Shown: positions 61,950-64,000 of the stretch, piece after piece
Layout of the letters: every line of letters starts with the position of its first letter
Position numbering within the stretch: position 1 is the stretch's first letter
DNA from: Capsicum annuum
Taxonomy: Eukaryota > Streptophyta > Magnoliopsida > Solanales > Solanaceae
Direction of reading: 5' to 3'
DNA length: 64,000 nt
NCBI RefSeq assembly: GCF_002878395.1
Contig: NW_025860903.1
Coordinates: 125,344-189,343, forward strand
Notes under the pieces: model-generated
Databases searched by the model: none
What the model was told of the DNA's origin: nothing
What the model saw: only the letters and a program-made list of their open reading frames with translations
Program-made: the position numbers and the translations under genes

Positions 61950-63239
61950 ACCGTGGTATGCAGATTTCACTAACTACATGGTAAGCGAAGTAATTCCTGA
62001 GAATCTCTCCTTTCATCAAAAGAAAAAGTTCATGCATGATGTGAAACATTACTTCTGGGGTAAGCCGTATCTTTTTCGATGATGTGCTGATGGTATTATT
62101 AGGCGGTGCATCCCAGATGTAGAGGTGTCTAGCATCCTGGAAGCAAGCCATGCTTCCCAAGTTAGAGGTGACCATGCAGGTGAACGGACGGCCAAGAAAG
62201 TACTGCAAAGTGGCTACTATTGGCCTTCATTATTCAAGGATGCCTACGATTTTGTAAGAAGATATGATCAGTGTCAGCGGCAAGGTTCTATCTCAAAGCA
62301 CCATGAGATGCCCATGTCCAAAATGCTTGAAGTAGAGTTATTCGATGTCTGGGGTATTGACTTCATGGGCCCATTTGTGAGCTCATTTAGGATGAAATAT
62401 ATCTTAGTTGCTGTGGATTACGTATCCAAATGGGTCGAAGCAGTCGCTCTAGCTGATAATGAAGGGAAGAGTGTTGTGGCATTCTTAAAGAGAAATATCT
62501 TCTCTCATTTTAGGGTACCCCGTACCATCATAAGCGATGGAGGATCATATTTCTGCAACAAGCTGTTTAGAGCCGTATTGGCAAAGTATGGGGTTAAGCA
62601 ACATAAGGTAGCTACACTGTACCACCCACAAACTAGTGGGCAGGTGGAGGTTTCAAACCGGGAAATCAAGCTGATCCTTGCTAAGACTGTGAATGCCAGC
62701 AGGAAAGATTGGTCCAGGAAGCTGGATAATGCCTTATGGGCATATAGGACCGCTTTTAAGACACCAATTGGTATGTCACCATACCAACTAGTTTATGGAA
62801 AGGCTTGTTACTTGCCAATTGAGCTAGAACATAAAGCAATGTGGGCACTAAAACAGCTTAACCTGAACTGGGATGATGCTATAAATATGAGATTGGGACA
62901 GCTGAACGAGATGGATAATTGTGTATAAATGCATATAAAAGAGTAGATCTTTACAAGGAAAGGATGAAAAAGTACCATGATCGGAGGATTATCCAATGAA
63001 ACTTTCAGAAAGGCGATTTGGTATGCCTTTTCAACTCTATGCTGAAGCTGTTTCCAGGTAAGTTGAAGTTTAAATGGTCTGGTCCATTCAGAATCAAGCG
63101 AGTTTACTCATCTGGAGTAGTGGAGTTAGAAAACAATGATGGTTGTGTCTTTAAGGTGAATGGCCAAAGAGTGAAGCTATATATCAGTCCAACCGACTCG
63201 ATAAAATGTATAGCCACCATATATCTTGATGCAGTCTGA
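61950..63239 (+). pseudogene. Athila-type integrase, nearly continuous
   Basis: Integrase inserts the cDNA into the host genome. The N-terminal HHCC zinc site is damaged: [11 protein letters not shown] is kept, but RYDQCQR at 62259-62279 has Tyr where the family has the first Cys. The core is open over 267 residues (62125-62928) and has all three acidic residues: Asp in GIDFMGPF (62359-62361), Asp in ISDGGSYF (62535-62537) and Glu in [11 protein letters not shown] (62647-62649). After stops at 62926 and about 62944 the C-terminal part resumes (MLKLFPGKLKFKWSGPFRIK, GVVELEN) and ends at 63239. There is no chromodomain, as expected for Athila. Confidence 0.88.
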
Positions 63240-63459
63240 GTAATTAAGATAACTGTGCCGTGCCGCGATAATAAATCAAGCGCTACATGGGAGGCAACCT
63301 ATCATTTTACTAGGATTTTGTTTTTGGTAAATAAAAATTCAAAAAGAAAAGTCGAGCCACGACCAAAACTAAGGTGCTTGGTGGGAGGCAACCCATCCTT
63401 CTAATCATTTTTGTTGTTTTTGATTAAGTATAGGTGCATGAAGTACAAAGGAGGAGATT
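63240..63459 (+). other. Athila post-pol non-coding DNA
   Basis: The motif GGGAGGCAACC appears twice about 93 bp apart (near 63290 and 63383), a common signature downstream of pol in this lineage. No envelope-like gene is visible before the gap. Confidence 0.6.
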
Positions 63460-63559
63460 NNNNNNNNNNNNNNNNNNNNNNNNNNNNNNNNNNNNNNNNN
63501 NNNNNNNNNNNNNNNNNNNNNNNNNNNNNNNNNNNNNNNNNNNNNNNNNNNNNNNNNNN
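63460..63559. other. Assembly gap (100 N)
   Basis: Exactly 100 N stand here, a conventional placeholder for a gap of unknown size. Both edges read AGGAGATT (left ...GGAGGAGATT, right AGGAGATTAG...), so the gap could hide overlapping contigs or a collapsed tandem repeat. Confidence 0.95.
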
Positions 63560-63813
63560 AGGAGATTAGTCCCAATTTTGATTTGGAAGTGAGCCATGTC
63601 AATGGTAGTAAGTCTAGGAGTGATGGAACAATACAGGTAAGTGGGAGTGGTCAAATGTGTAAGGCTCAAGTATGATTTGCATTAGAGTCGCGCCTCGAAT
63701 TATGTAGATTCGACCCAAAAAGTTTCGCGGTGTGACCTTATTTTGTGACTTTCAATAAGGCCTGTGGTGGTAGCGTAGGGATCGGGCTGATAGTGCGCCG
63801 CATTTCCAATCGA
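63560..63813 (+). other. Continuation of Athila 3' non-coding DNA
   Basis: No coding sequence is seen. The stretch leads into the 86-bp tandem repeat. Confidence 0.4.
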
Positions 63814-64000
63814 CTATGCTCACTACCTCACTTAGGCGATAGGTTAGGTGCCTCCTATGTCAACATAGGCGATAGGTTAGGCGCCGCCTATGCCATTGCC
63901 TATGCTCACTGCCTCACATAGGCGATAGGTTAGGCGCTGCCTATATCAACATAGGCGATAGGTTAGGCGCCGCCTATGCCATTGCCTATGCTCACTGCCT
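63814..64000 (+). repeat. 86-bp minisatellite with internal inverted motifs
   Basis: Units starting CTATGCTCACTGCCTCAC recur at 63814, 63900 and 63986 (period 86). Each unit contains AGGCGATAGGTTAGGCGC twice, about 43 bp apart, and palindromic CCTATGTCAACATAGG. The array continues beyond the window. It lies in the 3' non-coding part of the Athila element, where tandem repeats are common in such elements. Confidence 0.88.

Larger units (their letters stand above)
56302..64000 (+). mobile_element. Athila-lineage Ty3/gypsy element, incomplete at the window end
   Basis: The order is 5' LTR, PBS, gag, protease, reverse transcriptase, RNase H, integrase, and non-coding 3' DNA. The protease/linker peptides ([31 protein letters not shown]) and the TGGCACCGTTGCCGGGGA PBS are those of the Athila/Tat branch, which lacks a chromodomain. 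All domains are recognisable, but each has stops, so it is dead by itself. The far LTR is outside the window. Confidence 0.88.

Noticed and set aside
63814..64000. Regular repeats resembling a CRISPR array
   Set aside because: The period is a constant 86 bp with near-identical whole units and no unique spacers. The setting is a plant retrotransposon, so this is a minisatellite.
1..64000. tRNA, rRNA, organellar insertions or bacterial-type operons
   Set aside because: No cloverleaf with the B-box GGTTCGA pattern, no rRNA core and no plastid or mitochondrial gene stretch was recognised. The TGGTATCAGAGCC sites are primer binding sites, not tRNA genes.

Overview
The window is nuclear DNA from a flowering plant, most likely a member of the Solanaceae (Solanum or Capsicum type). 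The main clue is a broken Restorer-of-fertility-like PPR gene of the kind I associate with that family. The surrounding Tekay-type and Athila-type Ty3/gypsy elements fit a large, transposon-rich plant genome. The family assignment is inferred from protein resemblance and was not checked by a search. I found no intact host gene, no tRNA or rRNA gene and no organellar gene. Almost everything is transposable elements, often nested, plus decayed gene fragments.

Layout. 1-3739: 3' end of a Tekay-type chromovirus (integrase, chromodomain, 3' LTR). 3740-7557: non-coding internal tail and 3' LTR of a related element. 7729-9636: a Pack-MULE with ~184-bp terminal inverted repeats and a perfect 9-bp target duplication, carrying a fragment of an IMK-like receptor kinase. 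9801-10711: a hAT-like non-autonomous element. 11180-15240: three LINE remnants, two on the minus strand and one on the plus. 16402-18150 (minus): the RFL-type PPR pseudogene, followed by simple-sequence and foldback DNA. 19779-20926 and 40038-40350: one minisatellite of ~112-bp units, split by an insertion.

That insertion (20927-40037, flanked by the 5-bp duplication AAAGT) is a 19.1-kb non-autonomous LTR retrotransposon with three LTRs and two ~3.6-kb non-coding internal regions (LTR-int-LTR-int-LTR). A further rearranged LTR element lies inside its second internal region. 41279-51225 is a head-on nest: a plus-strand Tekay-type element (5' LTR, PBS, decayed gag), a minus-strand relative inserted into its gag, and a solo LTR inside that relative's LTR. 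52126-53601 (minus) holds exons of an unidentified gene with good splice sites but premature stops. 54433-56301 is another LTR of the Tekay-like group, cut by an Athila-lineage element (56302 to the window end) with recognisable but stop-ridden gag, protease, RT, RNase H and integrase. A 100-N gap (63460-63559) and an 86-bp minisatellite close the window.

How the parts relate. Ten of the long LTRs are diverged relatives with one modular plan: TGTAAYACCCC start, conserved leader, a family-specific palindromic block, a conserved AAG/GTATGT splice-donor-like site, a conserved AGTACATTC...AAGTACT hairpin, a TTACA end, then a TGGTATCAGAGCC primer binding site. Splice-acceptor-like sites sit 150-220 bases past the LTR in both the non-autonomous and the gag-bearing elements. 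That makes a shared spliced leader the most interesting unproven idea here.
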